NCBI GenBank assembly: GCA_944387745.1
Contig: CALXGD010000189.1
Location: 1 to 44,175 of the forward strand
Direction: 5' to 3'
Origin: an uncultured Oscillospiraceae bacterium
Lineage (GTDB): Bacteria > Bacillota_A > Clostridia > Oscillospirales > Oscillospiraceae
DNA length: 44,175 nt
The notes beneath the pieces are model-generated. The model saw only the letters and a program-made list of their open reading frames with translations. It had not been told where the DNA came from and made no database searches. Positions within the stretch are counted from its first letter, which is position 1, and each line of letters starts with the position of its first letter. Below, piece after piece: positions 8,616 through 17,372 of the stretch. The position numbers and the translations under genes are program-made.

Positions 8616-8709
8616 ATTTGTCACATTCCTTTCACAGAGGCGAAGAGGGACTCTTCTTCCATTACATTCTCTTCGATGCCGTAAAAGGATTTCCCTAATA
8701 CGACAGCGG

Positions 8710-8790
8710 AAGCGGAGCACCACCGCAAGGCCCTAGCCTTTTCGTCCGACGGCCACTTCCCATCCGACGGCACTTGACGCGGTACTCCTA
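8710..8790 (-). promoter_or_regulatory. Tetrahydrofolate (THF) riboswitch upstream of folT
   Basis: Reading the - strand from 8788: GGAG-UA, then CCGCGUCAAGUGC, a P3 hairpin with the inner GGAUGGGAAGUGG stretch, ACGAA, a small AAGGC-UAGG-GCCUU hairpin, GCGGUGGUG, and the closing CUCC (8717-8714), which pairs with the opening GGAG. These are the conserved blocks of the THF-I riboswitch in the right order. It lies between the folC stop (8820) and folT (8615). Downstream, a GAAGAG/CTCTTC hairpin (about 8640-8656) stands just before the ribosome site, without a U-tract, so control is probably at translation. A weak promoter (TTGTGC, 18 bases, TACTAT) overlaps the folC end. Confidence 0.85.
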
Positions 8791-8819
8791 TTCTGTGTAT
8801 AGTACGATTTTTTGGGGCT

Positions 8820-10088
8820 TCAGCACAACCCCAGATGGTGCCGGATTTCTCCCACAGAGTACAGGGAGCCCCAAGCACACACCGTATCCTCCGGGGCGGC
8901 CAAGGCGATGGCCGCGTCTATCCCTTCATCCAGGGTGTCCCGCACCTGGACCGGGAGCCGGAACTGCTCCAGCCAGGCGGCCAGCTCTGCCCCAGGCAGG
9001 GCCCGGGGACTGTCCGGTGTCACCAGGACAAAGGCCTTGGCCAAAGGGAGGATCCGCTGGAACATTCCCTGCCAGTCCTTGTCCGCAAGCACGCCGGCCA
9101 GGAAAATAAACCGCTTGCCCGGATAGAGCTGTCCCAGGGCGGCGGCCAGGGCGTCCACACATTGCGGGTTGTGGCCGCCGTCAATGATCACGTCGGGGGA
9201 GCGGCGCACCAGTTCCAGCCGGCCCGGCCAGCGGGCGGCCTTAAGACCGCGCTCCACCGCCCCCTGGGGAATCTTCCATCCCCCCGCCCGGAGGGCCCGA
9301 ACCGTGTCCAGGGCGGTCATGGCATTGGAGATCTGGTAGCTCCCCAGCAGGCGGATGTGGTAGGGCCCCTCCCCCCGATAGCGAAAGGTCTGCCCCTCCA
9401 AGCTGGAGGCCAGAACCTCCAGCTGATCCGGGGCGGTTTCATCCAGGGGGACGCCCCGGTCCCGGCAGGCCTCACGTACCACCTGGGAGGCCTCCTCCCC
9501 TTGGGCGTATAGCACGCAGCGGCAGCCGGGTTTGATGATACCGGACTTCTCCGCGGCGATGAGGGCCCGGGTGTTCCCCAGTTCTTGGGTATGCTCCAGT
9601 CCGATGTTGGTGATTACCGCCACTTCTGGGGCAGGGATCACGTTGGTGGAGTCCAGACGCCCCCCCAGTCCTACCTCCAGAACCACGATGTTGCAGCCCT
9701 GCTCCAAAAAGTAGGCCATGCCCACCGCAGTCATCAGCTCAAACTCTGTGGGGGAATCGCACATCCCCTCCGCCGCCTGGAGCACCTTCTCTGTCAGACG
9801 GCCCAGATCCTCGTCAGAGATGGGCACGCCGTCCACCTGCATCCGCTCATAGAACTGATAGAGGTGGGGGGAGGTGAAAAGCCCCGTGCGCAGGCCGGCC
9901 TGGGTGAGGATAGAGGCCGTCATGGCCGCTGTGGAGCCCTTCCCGTTGGTGCCGGTGATGTGTACGTAGCGGAGCCTCCGCTCCGGATTGCCCAGGGCAG
10001 CCAGCAGAGCCTGGGTGCGCTCCAGACCAGGTTTGCGCCCGGTCCAGGCTCGCTCGTGAATCAGCGCAATGGCTTCCTGTCCTGTCAT
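8820..10088 (-). CDS. folC: Folylpolyglutamate synthase / dihydrofolate synthase
   Basis: 422 residues, full length for FolC. The P-loop HITGTNGKGSTAAM is near residues 43-56, the folate-binding TSPHLYQFYERM segment near 94, and LEVGLGGRLDSTN near 146; the C-terminal Mur-ligase-like domain carries IIDGGHNPQCVDAL. The enzyme adds glutamates to reduced folates with ATP, keeping them in the cell and improving their fit to one-carbon enzymes, and may also make dihydrofolate from dihydropteroate. The ATG overlaps the focA stop, so it belongs to the same transcript as the one-carbon genes upstream, while folT after it has its own riboswitch. Confidence 0.94.
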   Translation of the reverse strand: MTGQEAIALIHERAWTGRKPGLERTQALLAALGNPERRLRYVHITGTNGKGSTAAMTASILTQAGLRTGLFTSPHLYQFYERMQVDGVPISDEDLGRLTEKVLQAAEGMCDSPTEFELMTAVGMAYFLEQGCNIVVLEVGLGGRLDSTNVIPAPEVAVITNIGLEHTQELGNTRALIAAEKSGIIKPGCRCVLYAQGEEASQVVREACRDRGVPLDETAPDQLEVLASSLEGQTFRYRGEGPYHIRLLGSYQISNAMTALDTVRALRAGGWKIPQGAVERGLKAARWPGRLELVRRSPDVIIDGGHNPQCVDALAAALGQLYPGKRFIFLAGVLADKDWQGMFQRILPLAKAFVLVTPDSPRALPGAELAAWLEQFRLPVQVRDTLDEGIDAAIALAAPEDTVCAWGSLYSVGEIRHHLGLC

Positions 10089-10915
10089 GCGGCGGTCCCT
10101 CCTTGCTTGATATGGCAGTACCAGAGGAGCAGTCCCAGTCCGGCTCCCCCCAGAATATTGCCCAGAGTCACCGGCACCAGATTGGCGGCAGCCCCCGCCA
10201 GGGAGAGGGCAGACAGGTCCACTCCCGCCGCTGCGGCAAGGGCGGCGTACTCCGGGACAGCGGCCGCCAGCAGGGCCGCGCCGATATAATAGAGATTGGC
10301 AATAGAGTGCTCAAACCCGCACAGCACAAAGAAGCACACTGGGAGATAGGCCCCTAACAGCCGGCCGGTGGTGTCCTTGGCGGAGTTGGCGGCTACCACC
10401 CCAAGGCAGACCAGAAAATTACACAAAATTCCCAGGCCAAAGGCCTTGCCAAAGGAGAGAGCACACTTTGAGGCCCCCACCCGGATGGTATACACTGCCA
10501 GTGCCCCGGAGGAGTAGTCCAGCTGGCCGCAAAATACACATATGCCTGCTACCAGCATCGCCCCCAGAAGGTTGCCGATGTAGACTAGCACCCAGTTGCG
10601 CAGCATCTGCCCCACCGTCCCGCGCCGGTCTAGAAGGGCCACCGGCAGCATACAGTTCCCGGTGAACAGCTCGGAACCGGTGACAATCACCAGCCCCAGT
10701 CCGAAGGGGAACAGCAGGGCGCAGATGGCGCGCAGGGTCCAGGTGTCGGAGATGCCGTACACCGCCGTATTGCTGGCCGCAGCCGCCGTGGCAATGATGG
10801 ACCCGGCCAGCACGCCCAGCAGGAGTAGGCGGAGGGCAGAGGATTGAAATTTTTTTACGCTCCCGGCGCAGTAGGCGGAGATAACTTCTCCGGGAGAGAG
10901 ATAGAGAGGATTCAT
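10085..10915 (-). CDS. focA: Formate/nitrite transporter (FNT) family channel, probable formate exporter
   Basis: 276 residues with six hydrophobic helices. Family signatures are intact: GSELFTGNCM near residue 80, the AKDTTGR loop near 175, and GFEHSIANLYYI near 200, whose histidine protonates the anion in the pore. FocA-type pentamers pass formate (also acetate, lactate, nitrite). Here the partners are Fhs and FolD, so formate made from 10-formyl-THF is the likely cargo. A nitrite or hydrosulfide role is less likely in this setting. It lies 32 bases after folD and overlaps folC by 4 bases. Confidence 0.9.
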   Translation of the reverse strand: MNPLYLSPGEVISAYCAGSVKKFQSSALRLLLLGVLAGSIIATAAAASNTAVYGISDTWTLRAICALLFPFGLGLVIVTGSELFTGNCMLPVALLDRRGTVGQMLRNWVLVYIGNLLGAMLVAGICVFCGQLDYSSGALAVYTIRVGASKCALSFGKAFGLGILCNFLVCLGVVAANSAKDTTGRLLGAYLPVCFFVLCGFEHSIANLYYIGAALLAAAVPEYAALAAAAGVDLSALSLAGAAANLVPVTLGNILGGAGLGLLLWYCHIKQGGTAA

Positions 10916-10947
10916 ATGTCACCACGCTCCAAAAGACGGCTGGCCGC

Positions 10948-11781
10948 CTAAACCACGTGCCGTGCCAGCACGGTGGAAGTCACAGCCCCCACGCCGCCCG
11001 GCACCGGGGTGATGGCGGACACGATGGGTTCCACCTCGTCAAAGGCCACATCGCCGTGCATAGCTCCATCCGGCCCGACGTTTACCCCCACGTCCACCAC
11101 TACCTGGCCCGGTCGGACATAGCTGTCCCGGATCAGGTTCAGGCAGCCGGCGGCGGAGATAATCACATCCGCGTCCAGGCAGAACCGGCGGGTGTCCTCT
11201 GCATCCGTGAAGATGTGACAGACGGAGACCGTGGCGTCCTCCTGCATCAGCAGCAGGGCGGTGGGCAGGCCCACAGTGGCGCTCTTGCCGATCATGGCAA
11301 TCTTTTTCCCCTTCAGCGGGATCTCATAGTAGTGGAGCAGTTCCAGACAGGCGGTGGCGGTACACGGTGCAAATCCCACCCCGTCCCGGGTAAGCAGGCC
11401 GCCCATGGAGGCCGTAGTGATGGCGTCAATGTCCTTTTCTGGCCGGAGCACGCCGGCCACCGCCTCGGTGTCCAGATGAGAGGGCAGCGGGCGGAACAGC
11501 AGACAGCCGTGGATGGACGGGTCCTCATTCACATGGCGCAACGTGCCGATCAAATCCAGCTCCGAGGCGTCCTCTGGCAACAGGAAGCGGCGGACCTGGA
11601 TCCCCAGGCTCTCCGCCCGGCGTGTGGCGCCCCGCTCATAGGCGGTGTCCTCGTCCCGCGCCCCCACCCGGACAATGCCCAGGGTGGGCTGGATTCCGTG
11701 TGCTTGCAGTTCCTCGCACTGTATACGGAGCTCCCGGCACATGGCCTCTGCCACCGGCTTTCCGCTAAGCAACTTTGCCAT
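10948..11781 (-). CDS. folD: Divergent FolD: methylene-THF dehydrogenase lacking the cyclohydrolase residues
   Basis: 277 residues, full length. The Rossmann half is normal: GKSATVGLPTALLL, VVDVGVNV and ITPVPGGVGAVTSTVL. The folate half is changed. Aligned by eye with E. coli FolD without gaps in this region, the catalytic tyrosine is kept (Y48), but the catalytic lysine (K54 in E. coli) is A52 in YERGATRR, the glutamine of the VQLPLP motif is F96 in CLLFRPLP, and the aspartate of KDVDGF is kept (D119 in KDIDAI). Loss of the lysine or glutamine is known to abolish cyclohydrolase while dehydrogenase can survive. FchA, encoded in the same operon, could supply the missing step. Alternatively the protein has drifted to a new role. 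Confidence 0.9.
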   Translation of the reverse strand: MAKLLSGKPVAEAMCRELRIQCEELQAHGIQPTLGIVRVGARDEDTAYERGATRRAESLGIQVRRFLLPEDASELDLIGTLRHVNEDPSIHGCLLFRPLPSHLDTEAVAGVLRPEKDIDAITTASMGGLLTRDGVGFAPCTATACLELLHYYEIPLKGKKIAMIGKSATVGLPTALLLMQEDATVSVCHIFTDAEDTRRFCLDADVIISAAGCLNLIRDSYVRPGQVVVDVGVNVGPDGAMHGDVAFDEVEPIVSAITPVPGGVGAVTSTVLARHVV

Positions 11782-11808
11782 GGAGTTTTCTCCTTCGTGA
11801 TTTGATCC

Positions 11809-11841
11809 GGGGAGACGGCGGCCTCGGGCCGCCGTCTCCCC
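11809..11841. other. Perfect 15-bp GC hairpin between fhs and folD
   Basis: 11809-11823 and 11827-11841 are exact inverted repeats around the loop TCG. No U-tract follows on either strand, so it is not a standard terminator. In the - strand transcript it sits between fhs and folD and could protect the fhs message end or lower downstream expression. Confidence 0.7.
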
Positions 11842-11866
11842 AAAAACATTTCTGTCGCTCCGATTT

Positions 11867-13540
11867 TTAGAACAGTCCGGTGATCTTGCCGTTCTCGTCC
11901 ACGTCGATCTTCTCGGCGGAGGGAACCTTGGGCAGTCCGGGCATGGTCATAATGTCGCCAGTGAGAGCCACCAGGAAGCCGGCGCCGGCGGACACCTTCA
12001 GGTTCCGCACGGTGACAGTAAAGCCCTTGGGGGCGCCCAGCAGACTGGCGTCGTCAGAGAAGGAGTACTGGGTTTTGGCCATGCAGATGGGCAGGTTGCC
12101 GAAGCCCAGGTCGGTGAGCTGCTTCACCTGCTTCTTGGCATTGGCGGTGAGCGCCACCCCGTCGCCGTGGTAGACATTTTTCACGATGGCGTCCAGCTTC
12201 TCCTCAATGGACAGCTCCGTGTCATAGACGTACTGGAAGTGGTTCTCCTCCTCGCACAGACGGACCACCTCTTCGGCCAGGGCCTTGCCGCCCTCGCCGC
12301 CCTTGGCCCACACCTCGCTGAGGGCCACGTTGACACCCAGCTCGTTGCACTTCTTCTCCACCAGGTCCAGCTCGGCCTTGGTGTCGGTGGGGAAGGCGTT
12401 GATGGCCACCACGCAGGGCAGGCCGAGCACGTCCTTGATGTTGCCCACATGCTGCAGCAGGTTGGGCAGGCCCTGCTCCAGAGCCTCCAGGTTCTCCTGG
12501 TTCAGCTCAGGCTTGGGCACGCCGCCGTGGTACTTCAGGGCACGCACTGTGGCCACGATCACCACCGCGGAGGGCTTCAGTCCCGCCTTGCGGCACTTGA
12601 TGTCGATGAACTTCTCGGCGCCCAGGTCGGCGGCGAAGCCGGCCTCTGTGACGGCGTAGTCACCCAGCTTCAGAGCCATCTTGGTGGCAATGATGGAGTT
12701 ACAGCCGTGGGCGATGTTGGCGAAGGGGCCGCCGTGGATGAAGGCGGGGGTTCCCTCCAGGGTCTGGACCAGATTGGGCTTCAGGGCGTCCTTCAGCAGG
12801 GCGGTCATGGCACCCTCGGCCTCTAGGGCGTGGGCAGTGACGGGCTTTCCGTCATAGGTGTAGGCCACGATCATCTTGCCCAGCTTCTCCTTCATGTCCA
12901 TCAGACTGGTGGACAGGCACAGCACGGCCATGATCTCGCTGGCCACGGTGATCTCGAAGCCGTCCTCACGGGGGACGCCCTGCATCTTTCCGCCCAGGCC
13001 GTCCACAATGTGGCGCAGCTGCCGGTCATTCATGTCCACAGCCCGCTTCCAGGTGATCTGCTTCACATCAATGCCCAGGGCGTTGCCCTGCTGAATGTGG
13101 TTGTCCAGCATGGCGGCCAGCAGGTTATTGGCCGCACCGATGGCGTGAAAGTCCCCGGTGAAGTGGAGGTTGATGTCCTCCATAGGGATCACCTGGGCGT
13201 AGCCGCCTCCAGCGGCGCCGCCCTTCACGCCGAACACAGGGCCCAGGGAGGGCTCCCGCAGGGCCACCACAGACCTCTTGCCAATCTTCCGCAGGCCGTC
13301 AGCCAGACCCACAGAGGTGGTAGTCTTGCCCTCGCCGGCGGGAGTGGGGGTAATGGCAGTGACCAGGATCAGCTTGCCGTCGGGCTCCTGAACCTCGTTG
13401 AGGAGCTTGTAGTCTACCTTGGCCTTGTAGTTGCCATAGAGCTCCAGATACTTCTCATCCACTCCGGCGATCTGGGCGATCTCCCGGATGTTCTTGGCCT
13501 GACAGCTCTGGGCAATCTCAATGTCGGTCTTGATTTCCAT
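11867..13540 (-). CDS. fhs: Formate-tetrahydrofolate ligase (formyl-THF synthetase)
   Basis: 557 residues, the expected size. The P-loop [21 protein letters not shown] lies near residues 63-83, followed by [22 protein letters not shown], the diagnostic FTHFS segment, and [13 protein letters not shown]. The enzyme joins formate and THF using ATP; in organisms that ferment histidine or purines it runs backwards, releasing formate and making ATP from 10-formyl-THF. The neighbours ftcD, fchA and a formate channel favour the reverse direction here. The start ATG at 13540 follows AAGGAGACC. It lies between a hutD-like gene and folD, with only 43 bases to the former. Confidence 0.97.
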   Translation of the reverse strand: MEIKTDIEIAQSCQAKNIREIAQIAGVDEKYLELYGNYKAKVDYKLLNEVQEPDGKLILVTAITPTPAGEGKTTTSVGLADGLRKIGKRSVVALREPSLGPVFGVKGGAAGGGYAQVIPMEDINLHFTGDFHAIGAANNLLAAMLDNHIQQGNALGIDVKQITWKRAVDMNDRQLRHIVDGLGGKMQGVPREDGFEITVASEIMAVLCLSTSLMDMKEKLGKMIVAYTYDGKPVTAHALEAEGAMTALLKDALKPNLVQTLEGTPAFIHGGPFANIAHGCNSIIATKMALKLGDYAVTEAGFAADLGAEKFIDIKCRKAGLKPSAVVIVATVRALKYHGGVPKPELNQENLEALEQGLPNLLQHVGNIKDVLGLPCVVAINAFPTDTKAELDLVEKKCNELGVNVALSEVWAKGGEGGKALAEEVVRLCEEENHFQYVYDTELSIEEKLDAIVKNVYHGDGVALTANAKKQVKQLTDLGFGNLPICMAKTQYSFSDDASLLGAPKGFTVTVRNLKVSAGAGFLVALTGDIMTMPGLPKVPSAEKIDVDENGKITGLF

Positions 13541-13583
13541 GGGAATTGGTCTCCTTCCTTGATACAGTCATACAGTGGTTGGG

Positions 13584-14186
13584 TTACGCCTTGGAATCCT
13601 GGCAGATCTCAGCAGCGAAGAACAGTGCCGCCTCCTCGGACTTCAAAACCAGGGCCGCGCCGTCTGGCTTCTGGGCTCGGGCAGTTTCTCCCGCCAGGAC
13701 GGAGACGTGCTCCGCACCGGCGGACAGCCGGCCGCTCCCCTCCACACAGTAGAGGAGCAGGTCCTCCGTCCCGCGGGGGACTGAGAACTCCCAGCTCTCC
13801 CCGGCAGAGAGGCGGATAGGGTAGATGCGCCCCTGACAGGCGCCTTTACGCAGCATCAGATTGAAGTCTACGCACCGGCCCTTGGAGTGGGTGGCCGCCC
13901 CGCCGTCAAAGGCGTGAACCTGGCAGGGCTCCAGGACAATGGGGGCGCCCCCGTCGTGGGAGAGGATCATCTCCCCCCGCAGAGGCGCAATCAGACGGTG
14001 ATAGTCGGGGAGAGGAGTGAAGTCAGACTCATCCAGGTCCACCGTGGCGGAACTCAACCGCCAGAGGAAGTCCCGGTCCCCGTAAACGGCCCCAGGAGGG
14101 GCAATGGCAATCTGGGTAGTAGTCCCTCCGGACCACTGGCTGACCACATAGTCCGTCCGGGTTAAATGGAGCAGGCACAAATCCAT
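13584..14186 (-). CDS. hutD: HutD/Ves-family cupin associated with histidine utilisation
   Basis: 200 residues from the ATG at 14186, behind AAAGGAG; the longer frame upstream is out of keeping with the family and overlaps fchA. The N-terminal part shows WSGGTTTQIAIAPPGA and FLWRLSSATVD followed by SDFTPLPDYHRLI, which are HutD/Ves family signatures. HutD is a bicupin found with hut genes in many bacteria; it may limit histidine breakdown by binding formylglutamate or a related intermediate, but its biochemical role is unsettled. Its presence here is the best evidence that this one-carbon operon serves histidine degradation, although hutH, hutU and hutI are not in the window. Confidence 0.85.
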   Translation of the reverse strand: MDLCLLHLTRTDYVVSQWSGGTTTQIAIAPPGAVYGDRDFLWRLSSATVDLDESDFTPLPDYHRLIAPLRGEMILSHDGGAPIVLEPCQVHAFDGGAATHSKGRCVDFNLMLRKGACQGRIYPIRLSAGESWEFSVPRGTEDLLLYCVEGSGRLSAGAEHVSVLAGETARAQKPDGAALVLKSEEAALFFAAEICQDSKA

Positions 14187-14206
14187 CGTAACTCCTTTCT
14201 CCGCGC

Positions 14207-14243
14207 GGACGTCCCCGCGGCGGTCTGCGCCGCAGGGACGTCC
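14207..14243. other. 16-bp GC hairpin between fchA and hutD
   Basis: 14207-14222 and 14228-14243 pair with a single mismatch around a 5-base loop. No U-tract follows on the transcribed - strand. It resembles the fhs-folD hairpin in size and position between genes, and may set mRNA stability or relative expression. Confidence 0.65.
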
Positions 14244-14268
14244 TGCTGTTTGCAAATCATTGACCGGA

Positions 14269-14895
14269 TCAGAGGGACTCCAAAACCTCCTGGTAGATGG
14301 CGTCCGCCAGCGGCAGGGCCCGGTCCAGCAGGGCCTGTCCGTTCTTGCGGTACTCCTCCACAAAGGCCTGGTCCTGAATACCGCCGATGTTGATGAGCAC
14401 ATTGAGCCAGGCGCCCTGAATGGCGGCCTTCAGGCTCAGGGCGGAGCATCCCAGGTCGCTGGCGGCACTGGCGTTGAGCTTGCCCACCACAGAGTGGGTC
14501 AGCTCCAGGGCCTGGCAGGAGAGCTCCATCATCTCATAGGGAGTCTTGGTGCAGCCCTTCAGGGCCTCCTGCATGGCAGCTTTCCGGGCGGCCTTTTCTT
14601 CGTCGGTATCCTTGGGCATGGCAAACACGGCACTAACGGCGTTAAAGGCCTCGGTATCCCGGTCGATCACGTCCACAAACTGGGCCTTCAGCGCGTCGGC
14701 CTTCTTCTGAGACTCGACAGCCAGCTCCTGCACGTCGGCATACTTTTTCTTCCCCAGAGTGAGGGCACATACCATAGCGGTAAGCGCGGCGCCCAGGGCG
14801 CCCTCCAGAGCGGCGGCGGAGCCGCCACCGGGGGCGGGGGCGTCAGAGGCCATCAGATCCACAAATTCTGTGACATTTCTGTCCACAAGCTTCAT
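14269..14895 (-). CDS. fchA: Cyclodeaminase/cyclohydrolase-family protein (FchA)
   Basis: 208 residues, matching the stand-alone FchA / C-terminal FTCD domain. The conserved start is present: DLMASDAPAPGGGSAAALEG, then GAALTAMVCALTLGKKKY, and further FNAVSAVFAMPK and the helical SDLGCSALSLKAAIQGAWLNV. The family makes an all-helical dimer that converts 5-formimino-THF to 5,10-methenyl-THF and ammonia, and some members hydrolyse methenyl-THF to 10-formyl-THF. It stands 31 bases after ftcD, so the two halves of the fused mammalian FTCD are here separate but adjacent. It can also make up for the lost cyclohydrolase residues of the FolD in this operon. Confidence 0.93.
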   Translation of the reverse strand: MKLVDRNVTEFVDLMASDAPAPGGGSAAALEGALGAALTAMVCALTLGKKKYADVQELAVESQKKADALKAQFVDVIDRDTEAFNAVSAVFAMPKDTDEEKAARKAAMQEALKGCTKTPYEMMELSCQALELTHSVVGKLNASAASDLGCSALSLKAAIQGAWLNVLINIGGIQDQAFVEEYRKNGQALLDRALPLADAIYQEVLESL

Positions 14896-14926
14896 AGGGT
14901 TCCATTCTCCTTCGTATTATTGGTGA

Positions 14927-15838
14927 TTACTCCAGTCCGATCAGGTGATACTCCATGACCTGATTGTGACAGTCAAAGTCCTTGGCCTTCAGATAGAACT
15001 CAGCGCAGTCGATCATGGCCTTGGCGGGGGTCAGGCCCACGATCTCGCTGTCCACAATGTAGGTGCCATAGCGCTCATCCAGGCTGCGGATCATCTCATA
15101 GACCACGTACAGGGGAGTGTCCTCATAGTTTACCATATTCATGGACACCTGCGCAATCCCCCGATCCTCCAGCATGAAGCCCATGGCCTTGCAGCTGCGG
15201 AAGCCGCCGGAGGAGGCACGGATCACCTTGGCGATCTTTTTGGCCACATTCACGTCGGAGGTGGCCAGGTTCACGTTGAAGGCCACCAGAGGCATCCGGG
15301 CGCCGATGGCGGTGATGCCGGCGGTGGGGTGAATCTTCCGCTCACCGAAGTCGGGGGCCCACTCGGGCTGGAGCAGCTTCTCGGGCATCCCCTCGAACTG
15401 GCCCTTGCGGCAGGTGGCCAGGTTCCGGCGCTCAGGCCGGGTGGCGGAGTCCTCGTACAGGAAGCTGGGGATCTGCAGCTCGTCCCAAATCCGCTGGCCC
15501 AGGCGCTTGGAAATCTCCACGCACTCCTCCACGGTGACTCCCATGGTGGGGACGAAGGGGATGACGTCGGTAGCACCCATGCGGGAGTGCTCGCCCTTGT
15601 GCTTGGTCATGTCAATGACCTCGGCGGCCTTCTTGGTCAGCTGGAAGGCCACCTCCTCGATGGCCTCCGGGGAGCCCACCAGGGTGAACACGCAGCGGTT
15701 GTGGTTGCCGTCGGTCTGGGCGTCCAACAGGGTGCAGCCGGGCACGCTCTTAGCCACGTCCACCAGGGCGTTGTAGGCGGCCTCGTCCTTCTCCTTGCTG
15801 CAGCTGAAATTGGGGATACATTCAATGAGCTTGGTCAT
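14927..15838 (-). CDS. ftcD: Glutamate formimidoyltransferase, operon copy
   Basis: 303 residues, the size of the FTCD formiminotransferase domain. The opening CIPNFSCSKEKD, the nucleotide-like HNRCVFTLVG, and the catalytic histidine block KHKGEHSRMGATDVIPF (near 79-95) are intact, as are YEDSATRPERRNLA and the HPTAGITAIGARMPLVAFNVNL core. It transfers the formimino group of N-formimino-glutamate to THF, leaving glutamate. First gene of the one-carbon operon: ribosome site AAGGAGG, and a possible promoter just upstream. A second, clearly different copy lies at 20731. Confidence 0.95.
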   Translation of the reverse strand: MTKLIECIPNFSCSKEKDEAAYNALVDVAKSVPGCTLLDAQTDGNHNRCVFTLVGSPEAIEEVAFQLTKKAAEVIDMTKHKGEHSRMGATDVIPFVPTMGVTVEECVEISKRLGQRIWDELQIPSFLYEDSATRPERRNLATCRKGQFEGMPEKLLQPEWAPDFGERKIHPTAGITAIGARMPLVAFNVNLATSDVNVAKKIAKVIRASSGGFRSCKAMGFMLEDRGIAQVSMNMVNYEDTPLYVVYEMIRSLDERYGTYIVDSEIVGLTPAKAMIDCAEFYLKAKDFDCHNQVMEYHLIGLE

Positions 15839-15871
15839 GGGAAACTACCTCCTTGAAGATAAAAACAATAA

Positions 15872-15900
15872 ATTTTAGATATAGATAGTTTTTCTGAAAA
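15872..15900 (-). promoter_or_regulatory. Possible promoter of the ftcD-folC operon
   Basis: On the - strand TTTTCA (15900-15895), a 17-base spacer and TAAAAT (15877-15872) precede ftcD by 34 bases. The stretch is AT-rich in a GC-rich setting. The -35 element overlaps the U-tract of the gltS terminator, so the assignment is tentative. Confidence 0.35.
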
Positions 15901-15936
15901 AAAGCCGGCCGCGGCCGCAATAGCCGCGACCGGCTC
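15894..15936 (-). terminator. Rho-independent terminator of gltS
   Basis: On the - strand AGCCGGUCGCGGC pairs with GCCGCGGCCGGCU (13 bp, one G-U) around a short loop, followed by seven U residues. It separates gltS from the ftcD operon, so the two are separate transcripts unless read through. Confidence 0.85.
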
Positions 15937-16016
15937 TGGAGAAATGGCATGAGACACAAGCGTATTCATGCCCTTCTGCGCAACATTCGTTGTACGGGTG
16001 TTATAGAGCCGGAGAG

Positions 16017-17267
16017 TTACGCAGCCAGGTTGGGGACATAGGCGTTGATAAACCAGATCACAAAGGGCTGATAGAACACGTCGATCAGGAAGGCGCCGAT
16101 GATGGGAACAATAATCATAGCCTTCTTGGACTCGCCATAGCGTGTCTGAATGGTTGTCATGTTAGCCATAGCGGTGGGAGTAGAGCCGATATCGTGGCCG
16201 ATGAGGCCGGCGCACATCACGGCGGCGTCGTAGTTCTTGCCCAGGATGCGGAAGATGACAAAGTAGGTCAGGATAATCAGCACCACGCACTGAACAACCA
16301 GGACAACCAGCAGCGGAGCGGCCAGGTCGGCCAGATCCAGCAGGTTCATAGTGATCATAGCCATACTTAAGTAAAGTCCCAGGCTTACGTCAGAGACGTT
16401 GTCATTCATATCCAGGCTGAATTCATAGAAGTGGAAGTGGTCGTTCAGATTACGCACGATGACTGCGAAGAACATGGAGCCCACGTAAGTGGGGATGCTC
16501 ATGCCGATGATACCGCCGATCCAGGTGACGATCAGAGAACCCAGGGTCATGCAAACAAACACGGCAGACAGGTTCTTCATCACATTGCTGTAATTGAGCT
16601 CTACTTTCTGGGTCTGCTCATAGTCGCTCAGGTCAACAGAGAAGCTGGAGTCCTGGCTGGGCTGCAGATGATAGCGCTCAATCAGGCGTCTGCCCAGAGG
16701 GCCGCCAGTCAGGTTGGCAACCACCAGGCCGAAGGTGGCGGCGGTCAGGCCGACCAGCTGAGCACCCTCATAGCCCATGCTCTGGAAGGTCTCGCCGTAA
16801 GCGGTAGCGCCGCCGTGTCCGCCCACCAGAGCGATGGGGCCGGAGACGAGGCCATAGGCGGCCTCCAGGCCCACCAGACCGCCGACGCCCACGCCGATGC
16901 CGGTCTGCATCACGGTGATCACCACGTTCACCAGCCAGTAGATGATGAACAGCTTACCGCCCGTGATCAGCACTCTCAGAGAGGCACCCAGTCCAACCGT
17001 GGTAAAGAACACCAACATGAATACGTTTTGAAGAGAGGCGTCCAAATTAAAGGACACGGTTTTGGTCAGAGTAAAACAGACGTTGAGGATCGCGAAAAGA
17101 GTACCGCCGACGACCGGGGCCGGAATACAGAACTTCGTCAGGAATCCTACCCGGTTGCGGAGGGCCACGCCGACCAGCAGCACCAGGGCCGCTAACGTCA
17201 TAGTGGCAACGTTGTCCAGCGTAATGGTAAATACGGAGTCAATTACTTCAAATGACATACTTTGCAT
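16017..17267 (-). CDS. gltS: Sodium/glutamate symporter
   Basis: 416 residues with about ten hydrophobic helices in two inverted halves, as in GltS. Signatures include IPAPVVGGTLFA near 47-58, the first re-entrant loop SGPIALVGGHGGATAYGETF and the second-half counterpart CAGLIGHDIGSTPTAMANM. GltS carries glutamate with sodium. Next to glutamate-producing FtcD it could export or take up glutamate; the direction is not shown by sequence. ATG at 17267 or at 17258 (three codons in) are both possible; GGAAAGG is better spaced for the second. Confidence 0.95.
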   Translation of the reverse strand: MQSMSFEVIDSVFTITLDNVATMTLAALVLLVGVALRNRVGFLTKFCIPAPVVGGTLFAILNVCFTLTKTVSFNLDASLQNVFMLVFFTTVGLGASLRVLITGGKLFIIYWLVNVVITVMQTGIGVGVGGLVGLEAAYGLVSGPIALVGGHGGATAYGETFQSMGYEGAQLVGLTAATFGLVVANLTGGPLGRRLIERYHLQPSQDSSFSVDLSDYEQTQKVELNYSNVMKNLSAVFVCMTLGSLIVTWIGGIIGMSIPTYVGSMFFAVIVRNLNDHFHFYEFSLDMNDNVSDVSLGLYLSMAMITMNLLDLADLAAPLLVVLVVQCVVLIILTYFVIFRILGKNYDAAVMCAGLIGHDIGSTPTAMANMTTIQTRYGESKKAMIIVPIIGAFLIDVFYQPFVIWFINAYVPNLAA

Positions 17268-17372
17268 CCCTTTCCTTTTTGAATTTTACCCACGGGCACG
17301 GGTGTCGGTACAACCTCCCTTCTGCTGTTGGGCTCCCATTCCCTTCTGTATCTTGTCCCGCAGGCAATTTAG

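Noticed and set aside
12830..13819. 329-codon frame opposite fhs
   Set aside because: Antisense shadow of a clear formyl-THF synthetase gene.
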